A stretch of DNA of 64,000 nt, taken from NCBI GenBank assembly GCA_964399165.1, contig CAYNPO010000015.1, positions 1 to 64,000 of the forward strand, read 5' to 3'. The DNA comes from UBA6144 sp964399165 (GTDB lineage Bacteria > Bdellovibrionota > Bacteriovoracia > Bacteriovoracales > Bacteriovoracaceae). Shown in pieces: positions 24,209 through 31,730 of this stretch (positions are counted from its first letter, which is position 1; each line of letters opens with the position of its first letter). Under the pieces are notes generated by a model. The model worked only from the letters and a program-made list of their open reading frames with translations, did not search any database and had not been told where the DNA came from. The position numbers and the translations under genes were made by a program.

Positions 24209-25540
24209 ATGAGAAGACCTCCCGGCCCTCCCCTGCACGAAATATTCCGCAATGGTCTTCAGGCTCGCAGGGACATTCTGGGATTCGGCCGCGAGTTGCT
24301 GGAGAAATACGGTGACCTGGTGGCGCTGCGGGTGGGCCCCCTCAACGTCATCGTGGCCAACCATCCCGACCATTATAAACACGTGCTGCGCGACCGCTGG
24401 GAAATCTATCCCAAGAGCGCCCGCTACCAGCTCTTCGCCCCCATGATCGGCAATGGCCTCTTGATCAGCGAGGGCGACGTCTGGAGGAAGAAGCGACGAC
24501 TGGTCCAACCCGCTTTCGCCCGCCCCGTGCTCGAGGGCTTCGCCCCGCTCATGACAGAATCCGTGCGGGGGATGATGAATTGCTGGGGTGAGGGTCCCCT
24601 CGACGTGTATGGGCACATGTGCCAGGTCACCCTCCGCATGGCCTCCCGGGCCTTCTTCGGCGTGGACATGGGCGCCGAGGGCACTAAGATCTCCTTGGCC
24701 CTGGACCTCTTCATGAAAGAGGCCGAGGCGCGCACCCTGAGCGCCGTCCCCCGGCTGCGCGAGATCATCCCTTCCGCCGGAAAACGTGACTTCGACCGTT
24801 CCGTCGCCCTGATGGATGAGGCGATCTACGGCATCATCCGCCAGCGTCGGGGGCAGCCCGCCGGCGCCCACAACGACCTGCTCGACAAGTTCATGCACAA
24901 CGCCGACCCCGAAACTGGGCACATGTACACGGACAAGGAGCTGCGGGACGAAGTCGCCACCATGCTCATCGGCGGCCATGAAACCAGCGCCAACACCATG
25001 GCGTGGATGTTCCACCTGTTGTCCCTCAACCCGGAATGGCAGGAGCGGCTCGGCGAAGAGGCCCGCAAGCTGGGGCCCAGGGATCCCTCACCCGCCGACG
25101 TCCTCCACCTGCCCGTCGCCCGCGCGGTGATCGAGGAAACCATGCGCCTACTGCCCGCAGTGTGGATCTCCACCCGCCAGGCGTCGGAAGACGACGAGAT
25201 GTGCGGCTACCACGTCCCACGCGGCACCATCGTGGCCCTCCCCTCCTACTTCCTGCACCGGCGCAAAGCCTACTGGGGCCCCAACGCGGACGAGTTCGAC
25301 CCGGGTCGCTTCCTCGGGGGTTCCTCCACCCACACCGCCAACTTCGCCTTCCTGCCGTTCGGCGCGGGGTCCCGCTCCTGCATCGGCGCGGGCTTCGCCA
25401 TGCTGGAAATGACCTTGCTCACCGCCATGGTCATGCGCGAGTGGCGGTTCGCCCCCCTGGAGGGCTTCCCCGTCGTCCAGGATGCCAGTATCACGCTCAG
25501 GCCGAAGCACGGCCTGCGCTTGAGGGCGCGAAGGGTTTAG
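24209..25540 (+). CDS. Cytochrome P450
   Basis: A 443-residue soluble monooxygenase. The I-helix oxygen-binding motif GGHETS (255-260), K-helix EETMR (309-313) and heme loop FGAGSRSCIG (384-393, ligand Cys391) are all intact; N-terminal PPGPP is also typical. No membrane anchor is visible. No ferredoxin or ferredoxin reductase gene is nearby, so electrons must come from a shared system. Together with the methyltransferase upstream and the hydroxylases on the other strand it suggests oxidative tailoring of a lipid. The 3' end overlaps the next gene by 4 bases. Confidence 0.96.
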   Translation: MRRPPGPPLHEIFRNGLQARRDILGFGRELLEKYGDLVALRVGPLNVIVANHPDHYKHVLRDRWEIYPKSARYQLFAPMIGNGLLISEGDVWRKKRRLVQPAFARPVLEGFAPLMTESVRGMMNCWGEGPLDVYGHMCQVTLRMASRAFFGVDMGAEGTKISLALDLFMKEAEARTLSAVPRLREIIPSAGKRDFDRSVALMDEAIYGIIRQRRGQPAGAHNDLLDKFMHNADPETGHMYTDKELRDEVATMLIGGHETSANTMAWMFHLLSLNPEWQERLGEEARKLGPRDPSPADVLHLPVARAVIEETMRLLPAVWISTRQASEDDEMCGYHVPRGTIVALPSYFLHRRKAYWGPNADEFDPGRFLGGSSTHTANFAFLPFGAGSRSCIGAGFAMLEMTLLTAMVMREWRFAPLEGFPVVQDASITLRPKHGLRLRARRV

Positions 25541-26562
25541 TTCGCCGGCACCAGACGCGCGTTATTCTGCCAAGTGGGATCCAGCACATGGCGCCCGCTG
25601 GCGCGGTCCTGGGTGATCCGGTAATCCTGCAACAGCACGGGGAAGGGCTCACAGCCTCCCATCCTCTTGTCTCCACAGGCAGCGATGAAAAGACGGGCGA
25701 TGGCGAGGCCCGAGCGCGGGAAGAGGGCGCGATAATCCACGGTTGGGGTGGTGATGGGCGCGGCCAGGCGTCGCGCTTCGGGCAGGGGCAGCTTACCACG
25801 GCCATTGAAACGGCGGGTGGAGGTCACGAGCTCGCCTCCCATGTCACGGGCGGCGTCGGTGTATTTGGCCGCGATGTCTTCGCCCAGCGCCAAGCGGTAC
25901 GGCGTTCCGTCCAGAGAATCAATCTTCTCAAAGTGGACTTCCTGGCCGGCAAATGTCCCCACCACCACGGAGGCATGGAGCAGCTCGTCCATGCCGGCGC
26001 GCTTGACCTTGTACAGAACCACGTCTCCGAAACGCCGAGCACCCGTCACGGGGTCGGAGAAGGTGTTTTTCTCCAAGTACAGCTCGGCATCGTAGCGGCC
26101 ATACCAAAAGGCGGTGAAGTTGAGCTTGTTGGGGGTCGATGGATGCAGCAGCCTGACGGCTTCCCAGGCGGTGCCCCAGCAGTTGGCGAAAGAATGCATG
26201 GCGAGTTCGCCCTTAGAATTGTACTCGTGGTCACCGAAAGTGAAGGCCTCGTCCATCAGCGCGCGGTTAACGGGCTCGTAATGGTGCACGCCCAGGAGGT
26301 TCTTGCCCACGGTGGCCTGCATGAACGGCGGGAGGAAATCCACCAATGAAATGTGCCGGCCGGGAACGGGCTGTGTGGGGCCGAAGCCCGTCTGCGCGCG
26401 CACCTGGGCCAATGCCCCGGCGTTAAGGCCTGAGAGGTCCACGGTGAGAAGGTATTGGTCCTGGACATGGCGGCGCAGGTCCCCGTGGCGCAAGGGGATC
26501 TTGCGCAAGGTTTGCGCCTGGGCGGTGGAGATGAGGAGAAGGGCCAGCAAGAGCTTGGTCAT
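25537..26562 (-). CDS. Exported NlpC/P60-like (papain-fold) protein candidate
   Basis: A 341-residue protein with signal peptide (MTKLLLALLLISTAQAQ). The order of a candidate Cys128 (FANCWGTAWEAV), the segment FGDVVLY (178-184) and His196 (LLHASVVVG) mimics the Cys...GDLVxF...His layout of NlpC/P60 cysteine peptidases that cleave peptidoglycan stems. Overall similarity to known members is low, so this is a structural suggestion. Flanking regions (first 110 and last 120 residues) are unrecognised. GAGG precedes the ATG at 26562. Confidence 0.55.
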   Translation of the reverse strand: MTKLLLALLLISTAQAQTLRKIPLRHGDLRRHVQDQYLLTVDLSGLNAGALAQVRAQTGFGPTQPVPGRHISLVDFLPPFMQATVGKNLLGVHHYEPVNRALMDEAFTFGDHEYNSKGELAMHSFANCWGTAWEAVRLLHPSTPNKLNFTAFWYGRYDAELYLEKNTFSDPVTGARRFGDVVLYKVKRAGMDELLHASVVVGTFAGQEVHFEKIDSLDGTPYRLALGEDIAAKYTDAARDMGGELVTSTRRFNGRGKLPLPEARRLAAPITTPTVDYRALFPRSGLAIARLFIAACGDKRMGGCEPFPVLLQDYRITQDRASGRHVLDPTWQNNARLVPAN

Positions 26563-26648
26563 AGAACCTCGCGCGCCCGTCATACCATAAAAACGCGATG
26601 GTCAGGGGCTAGCTGGGAGAATTTACACTGGTTTCCCCGTCTTAAGCT

Positions 26649-27260
26649 TTATTTGCCCTTGCTGACCCGGGTCTTGGGGGGGGCCTTGAACTCGAAATGC
26701 CCGGCGGGGAACCCCACACCAGCCTTGAAGGACAGAAAGCGAAGAGTAACCTTCTTTCCGTCGGCGTGCTGGAGCCGCAGCTCCTTGAAGTCCCCCAGGC
26801 CCGTGGCTTTCAAGGCCTCGCCCGCCCCCTCCAATTCGGCCCGGTCCATCCCGAGTTCTTTCCTGGTCTTCGGGGTGAAACTCAACACGAGCTTCTTTCC
26901 CTCATGCGAAACGGCGTAAGCAGCGTTGGACTCCGTGCCATGCTTGAGGGCGTCCAAGAACTTGGCCAACGGCAGGTCGTCGGACTTCTGCTCTACCACC
27001 TGGCCTTCCTCCCCTTCGATGAAGGGTGGGGTGTAGTACCAGCTCATGCGGGGGTTCGCCACGAAGGTGGAGGGGTCGGGGGAGAGCACCTGGAAACGGA
27101 TGTGCCGCGGGTATTGGTAGTCGATCCTCCCCCGGCTCTTCTTTTCCTTGCCGGTGGCGGCGGAAATGAAACTCTCCTCATACTCGGCGGTGAAGGTGGA
27201 CGGCAGGAATGCCGCCCACGAGGCGCACGGGAGGAGGAGTGCGAGGGCCAGGGTCTTCAT
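26649..27260 (-). CDS. lolA: Outer-membrane lipoprotein carrier LolA-like protein
   Basis: A 203-residue periplasmic protein with a signal peptide (about 1-17, ending SWAA). FTAEYEESFISAATGKEKKSRGRIDYQYPRHIRF-like sequence is the typical LolA opening, with the open-barrel pattern continuing through SWYYTPPF and KLVLSFTPKTRKELG. LolA ferries lipoproteins from the inner-membrane LolCDE complex to the outer membrane. The ATG overlaps the smc stop by one base (TGATG), so it is coupled to smc; a TTG one codon earlier is less likely. Confidence 0.85.
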   Translation of the reverse strand: MKTLALALLLPCASWAAFLPSTFTAEYEESFISAATGKEKKSRGRIDYQYPRHIRFQVLSPDPSTFVANPRMSWYYTPPFIEGEEGQVVEQKSDDLPLAKFLDALKHGTESNAAYAVSHEGKKLVLSFTPKTRKELGMDRAELEGAGEALKATGLGDFKELRLQHADGKKVTLRFLSFKAGVGFPAGHFEFKAPPKTRVSKGK

Positions 27261-30200
27261 CAATGCAGCTGAACCGACACGGCCTTGGACACGCCCGGTT
27301 CCTGCATGGTCACGCCGTAGAGCGTGTCGTTGAGTTCCATGGTCTTCTTGTTGTGCGTGATGAGGATGAACTGGGTCTCGGAACTCATCTCGCGCAACAG
27401 CTCGTTGAAGCGTCCTACGTTGGCGTCGTCCAGCGGGGCGTCCACTTCGTCCAAGAGGCAGAAGGGGGACGGCTTCACCAGGAAGATGGAGAAGATCAAG
27501 GACACCGCGGTCATGGCCTTCTCACCGCCCGACATGAGGGTGATGGACTGCATTTTCTTGCCCGGCGGCTGGGCGATGATGTCCACGCCCGCTTCGGGGG
27601 AATCCGGATCCCCGGTAACCTCCAGACGCGCGCTGCCACCGCCGAAGATGATAGGGAAAACCTTGCTGAAGCGCTCGTTGACCTCGTGGAAGGCCTCCTT
27701 GAAGCGCTCGCGGCTCTTTTCGTCGATGTGCTGAATGGCGGTGAGCAGGTCGCCCAGGCTCTTCTTGAGCTCCTCTTCTTGCGCCTTGAGGAAGTCGTGC
27801 CGCAGCTTCTGGCGGTCGTAGTCCTCGATGGCCTGCCAGTTGATCTCGCCCAGCCGGTTGAACTCGGTCCGGCATTCCTTGAGCTTTTCGCGGTACTCGC
27901 GCACCTCAGCCGGGAAGCGCTTGGTGAATTCCCAGGCCTCGGCTTCCACGGTGACGGGGCCATCCTCGCCCTCCATGAGGTACATGGTAGAGACGTCGGC
28001 GAGCCCTTCCACCTGCTCGGCAGAGAGTTCCAGGTGCGCCATGATGGTCTTGCGCAGGTCCACACGGTGTTTTTCGAAGGCGTTCTTGACCAGCAGGGCC
28101 TCTTCCGTGTTGATCTGGCCCAGGCGGATCTCCAGCTCGACGTTGTCCTTCTCGAGCTTGCTCAGGCGCTGTGAGGCTTCCTTGAGTTCGGTTTCCTTGT
28201 CCTGCATGCCCATCAGTATCTGGGAGAGCTGGTCCTTGAGGAGCGACAGGAACTGCTCCTTGTCGCCCAGGGACTCGGCCAGGGTGCGGTTGTCGGACTC
28301 GCCGGTGGCGATTTCTGCCTCCGCCTCACCCATCTCGGCTTCGGCCTGCTCCAATTGGAGCTTGTTCATCTCGGTTTTCTGGGTCAGGCGCTCCAGCTGG
28401 CCTTCGGTGTCGGCGACCTGGGAGCGCAGGGACTTGAGCTGCTGCTCGTAGGACTGGGCCTTCACCTTGAGCTCCATCAGCTCGTCTCGCTCGTTCTCCC
28501 AGCTGATTTTGAGGTCGGTATGGCGGGACTCCAGGTCTTGGACCACGGTGGATCCGCCGGAGGTACGCTCCTCCACGGCCTTGCGCTCGCGGGCGACCTT
28601 TTCCTCAGTCTCCATGAGCTCCAGACGCAAGCGTGAAGTCTCGGCCTTCCGGGCCTGCAGGATCTCCAGGCGCGAAGCGCTGGTGCCTTGGGCCGCTTCG
28701 CGGGATTCCAGGGCGGCCTTGCTGGCGGCATGAGCCGTAGCCGCTTCCTGATGGGCGGCGGTGAGCTCCTCCACCCGGGTGCGTGCGGCGAGCAGGGCCT
28801 CCTCTTTGGCGACGAGGTTGGCTTCAGCGGTGGCGAGAGCGGCGCGCTTGGTCTCTAGCTCGGCGCCCAGGCGCTCGATCAGTCCGTTGCGTTCCACCGG
28901 TCCCATGCCCTGGGCGACTTCCGCCCGGCGCAGCCCGTAGGTGATGGTGTTGAGGGATTTCCGGATGAAGACCTTGCCGTCGGGGGAAACGATGCCCTTG
29001 AAGCCGATGGCGGGGTTCATCTTGGCGGCGACCGCTTCATCCAGGTTGGTAGCAAGGAAGTAGCCGGACAGCAGCTTGGCCAGGGCCGTGGCGAACGAGG
29101 CGTCGGCAGCCTTCACCACTTCTGACAGCGGTCGCACTCCCTCCAGGCCTTGCAGGCGCAGGCGCTCTTCAGTTTCCGGGGAAACCCCGTCTTCCAGCGC
29201 CACCAGCACGTCCGCGTGGCGGGTGAGGCCCTCAGCCAAGCGGGCCAGGGCCTCTTTGCCGGTCGTGACCAGTACGGCATCCAAAGCCTCCCCCAGGAGT
29301 TCTTCCACCGCGGAGGAGTATCCCTCCTCGCACTGGACCAATTGGCCCAATACGACCAAGCCCGCGCCTTCGTGGCGCTTGACCATCTCCAGCGCGCCGG
29401 ACTTCTTGCCTTCGGCCTGTTCCGCCATGGCGACCAGTGACTCGCGCTTGCTCTCGGTTTGGATGGTTTCGCGCTGAAGGGCGCGGACTTCGGCGTCCAG
29501 CGCCTTAACCTCGGCGACCAGCGACTCGAGTTTGGATTTCTCGGCCGGCAAAGTCCCCAGGATCTCTTCCAGCCGCGCCTTGGCCTGGACGAAGCGATCG
29601 CGCTCGCGCATGAGATCGTCGGTGAAGTTAGAGGACTGCTTCTCCAATACCTCGATCTCGGCGGTGAGATCCTGTAGCAGGCGCGCGTACTCCTCCAGCT
29701 TGGAGGAGTTGCGGAACTGCTGCTGGTCCAGGGCCGCCAGGGCATCCTTGGCGGACTGGACATCGCGACGGGCGGTCTGTAACTCTTCCTCGAGGTCCAC
29801 CAGTTGCTGCTTGAGCAGCTCGGCGCGTTCCTCGCGGTCGGCGAAGTCCATGGCGCCGTAGTCGGTGCTCTCGAGTTCCTCCAACTGCGCGCGCAACTCT
29901 CCCAGGCGTCGTGAGCGATTCTCAGTGTCGACCGCCAGCTCCTCGTTCTCGCGGGTGCGCGAGGCGATGAGCTTTTCTTTCTCGGCGATGGCCCGGCGCA
30001 GGTGCTTGAGGCGCTCTTCCGAAGCGGCAAGCTGTCGGGAGTGCAGGTTGAAATCCTCCTGCGCCTCCTCGATGCGGTTCATGGCGTCGCCTTTCTGGAT
30101 CCGTTCGTCTTCGAGCAGGAGGTCCAGCTGGTTACGTCGGAGCGTGAGGCGCTCCATCTCTTCCTTGCGCCCTTGCATGATCTGGGCGGCGTTGCTCCAG

Positions 30201-30937
30201 TCCTGCAGGTACTCGAACTCCTTGTGGGAATCGGTGATCAATTCGTAGCGCTTGATGCGCTCGCGCAGGGTGCGAGCCTTCTCAGCCTTCTCCGCCTGCT
30301 TCTCGAGGTTCTTCAGGTTCTTGTAGATTTCCTGCTGGAGATCCTCGAGGCGCGCCAAGTTCTGCTGGGTCTGCTCGATCTTCTTGAGTGAGTCGCGTTT
30401 ACGAAGCTTGAACTTGGTGATGCCGGCGACCTCTTCGATCATGGCCCGGCGCTCTTCGGGCTTTGCCTGCACGAGCTTGTTGATCTCGCCCTGGGCGATG
30501 ATGGAATAGGACTTGGCGCCTGCGCCGGTGTCCATGAACACTTCGTGGATGTCTTTGAGGCGCGCGGGCTCACCGTTGATGCGGTATTCGGTCTCGCCGT
30601 TGCGGTAGAGTTTGCGGGTGAGCTGGATTTCGGGGGGGCGGACCACGCTGCCCGCGATGTGGATGTGCTTGCCGCCGTCATTCTCGAGAACCAGGGTCAC
30701 TTCGGCGAAGCCCGCGGGGGAGTACTTGGAAGACCCGGCGAAGATCAGGTCTTTCATGTTAGTGCCGCGCAGGTGCTTGGCCGATTGCTCGCCCATCACC
30801 CAGAAGAGCGCGTCCACGATGTTGGACTTACCGCAGCCGTTGGGGCCGACGATACCGGTGATCCCATCATCGAATTCGATGGTGGTGCGGTCCTTGAAGG
30901 ATTTGAAACCCTGGATGTGCAGGCGCAACAGTTTCAT
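27260..30937 (-). CDS. smc: Chromosome segregation ATPase SMC
   Basis: A 1225-residue condensin subunit that organises and segregates the chromosome. Walker A GPNGCGKSN is at 31-39. Long coiled coils (about 170-500 and 660-1000) flank the hinge domain (about 505-640, with VVLGQLVQCEEGYSSAVEE and a FKGIVSPDG region). The C-terminal head has the signature MSGGEK at 1135 and Walker B FCLLDEVDAPLDD from 1159. Length is typical. No scpA or scpB lies in the window. Followed directly by lolA. Confidence 0.98.
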   Translation of the reverse strand: MKLLRLHIQGFKSFKDRTTIEFDDGITGIVGPNGCGKSNIVDALFWVMGEQSAKHLRGTNMKDLIFAGSSKYSPAGFAEVTLVLENDGGKHIHIAGSVVRPPEIQLTRKLYRNGETEYRINGEPARLKDIHEVFMDTGAGAKSYSIIAQGEINKLVQAKPEERRAMIEEVAGITKFKLRKRDSLKKIEQTQQNLARLEDLQQEIYKNLKNLEKQAEKAEKARTLRERIKRYELITDSHKEFEYLQDWSNAAQIMQGRKEEMERLTLRRNQLDLLLEDERIQKGDAMNRIEEAQEDFNLHSRQLAASEERLKHLRRAIAEKEKLIASRTRENEELAVDTENRSRRLGELRAQLEELESTDYGAMDFADREERAELLKQQLVDLEEELQTARRDVQSAKDALAALDQQQFRNSSKLEEYARLLQDLTAEIEVLEKQSSNFTDDLMRERDRFVQAKARLEEILGTLPAEKSKLESLVAEVKALDAEVRALQRETIQTESKRESLVAMAEQAEGKKSGALEMVKRHEGAGLVVLGQLVQCEEGYSSAVEELLGEALDAVLVTTGKEALARLAEGLTRHADVLVALEDGVSPETEERLRLQGLEGVRPLSEVVKAADASFATALAKLLSGYFLATNLDEAVAAKMNPAIGFKGIVSPDGKVFIRKSLNTITYGLRRAEVAQGMGPVERNGLIERLGAELETKRAALATAEANLVAKEEALLAARTRVEELTAAHQEAATAHAASKAALESREAAQGTSASRLEILQARKAETSRLRLELMETEEKVARERKAVEERTSGGSTVVQDLESRHTDLKISWENERDELMELKVKAQSYEQQLKSLRSQVADTEGQLERLTQKTEMNKLQLEQAEAEMGEAEAEIATGESDNRTLAESLGDKEQFLSLLKDQLSQILMGMQDKETELKEASQRLSKLEKDNVELEIRLGQINTEEALLVKNAFEKHRVDLRKTIMAHLELSAEQVEGLADVSTMYLMEGEDGPVTVEAEAWEFTKRFPAEVREYREKLKECRTEFNRLGEINWQAIEDYDRQKLRHDFLKAQEEELKKSLGDLLTAIQHIDEKSRERFKEAFHEVNERFSKVFPIIFGGGSARLEVTGDPDSPEAGVDIIAQPPGKKMQSITLMSGGEKAMTAVSLIFSIFLVKPSPFCLLDEVDAPLDDANVGRFNELLREMSSETQFILITHNKKTMELNDTLYGVTMQEPGVSKAVSVQLH

Positions 30938-31188
30938 CGCGTCGGTCCTCTCGAAAACGTGTGTGTCGCTTTCCGGCCTTAACGGCGTCCTGCTTTGGGG
31001 ACCGGGAGCGGTGCCCTCAGTGTCCCCTAGGCCTTTTGGCCTTGTCCAGTTTTTCGTCGGGGCAGTCGGTCACTCATTTCCTAACAGTATGTTTTCATTT
31101 ATTTAAATTGATGTGCGTCATTAAAAAATGAGACGTAACTTCAAATTTGCCTTATTTTATTAAATCATTCTATGGTGGAAGCTGAATT
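30938..31188. other. 251-base AT-rich intergenic region between smc and the Lrp/AsnC gene
   Basis: The right half (31080-31188) is markedly AT-rich compared with surrounding DNA and should hold divergent promoters for smc and the regulator gene. TTGCCT (31147-31152) and TATGGT (31171-31176) with an 18-base spacer are a weak candidate for the regulator. No RNA gene or conserved small ORF is seen. Confidence 0.5.
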
Positions 31189-31668
31189 ATGGATGAAACC
31201 GACCTCACCATCCTGGCCGAGCTGATGCACCGTGGGCGCGTGACCTGGTCCGAGCTGGCCCAACATGTGGGCCTGTCCTCACCCGGGTTAATGGACCGCG
31301 TCCGCCGACTGGAAGAGAAAAAGATCATCCGCGGATACCGGGCGGATTTAGACCCTGAGGCCCTAGGCCTGGGGATCACCGCCTTCGTGGGGGTGTCCTT
31401 GGAACGGCCTTCGCACCGGACCGCCTTCCTCAAGCGCGTACGTCAACTGGCGGAAGTTCAGGAATGCCACCAGGTCAGCGGTGATGACGATTTCCTCTTG
31501 AAGCTGCGTTGTCGGGGCACCCGGCACCTGGATGAGGTTCTAGGTGTGGGCATCAAGAGTCTACCCGGGGTAGCGCGAACGCGCACAACGGTGGTTCTAG
31601 GAACGGAAAAAGAAACAACAGAGCTTCCCCTACCCGAAGTGGGCCAAGGTCCTACGTCTCGAGCATAG
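31189..31668 (+). CDS. Lrp/AsnC-family transcriptional regulator
   Basis: A 159-residue regulator. The N-terminal winged helix-turn-helix (about 1-55) reads DETDLTILAELMHRGRVTWSELA and VGLSSPGLMDRVRRLEEKKIIRGY; the C-terminal half is the RAM ligand-binding/oligomerisation domain (about 65-145, GITAFVGV, VQECHQVSGDDDFLLKLRC). Such proteins sense amino acids and form octamers on DNA. GGTGGAAG is just upstream of the ATG. It stands alone; targets are unknown. Confidence 0.93.
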   Translation: MDETDLTILAELMHRGRVTWSELAQHVGLSSPGLMDRVRRLEEKKIIRGYRADLDPEALGLGITAFVGVSLERPSHRTAFLKRVRQLAEVQECHQVSGDDDFLLKLRCRGTRHLDEVLGVGIKSLPGVARTRTTVVLGTEKETTELPLPEVGQGPTSRA

Positions 31669-31703
31669 TCTCTTTCATGTTTGAATTAGTACTAACTCAA
31701 GCG

Positions 31704-31722
31704 CACCTCCGCTGCGGAGGTG
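31704..31722. terminator. Possible bidirectional hairpin between convergent genes
   Basis: CACCTCC-GCTGC-GGAGGTG lies between the converging ends of the Lrp/AsnC gene and ligD. No T-run follows, so the terminator call is weak. A smaller palindrome TTAGTACTAA lies just upstream. Confidence 0.35.
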
Positions 31723-31730
31723 AATACGCG

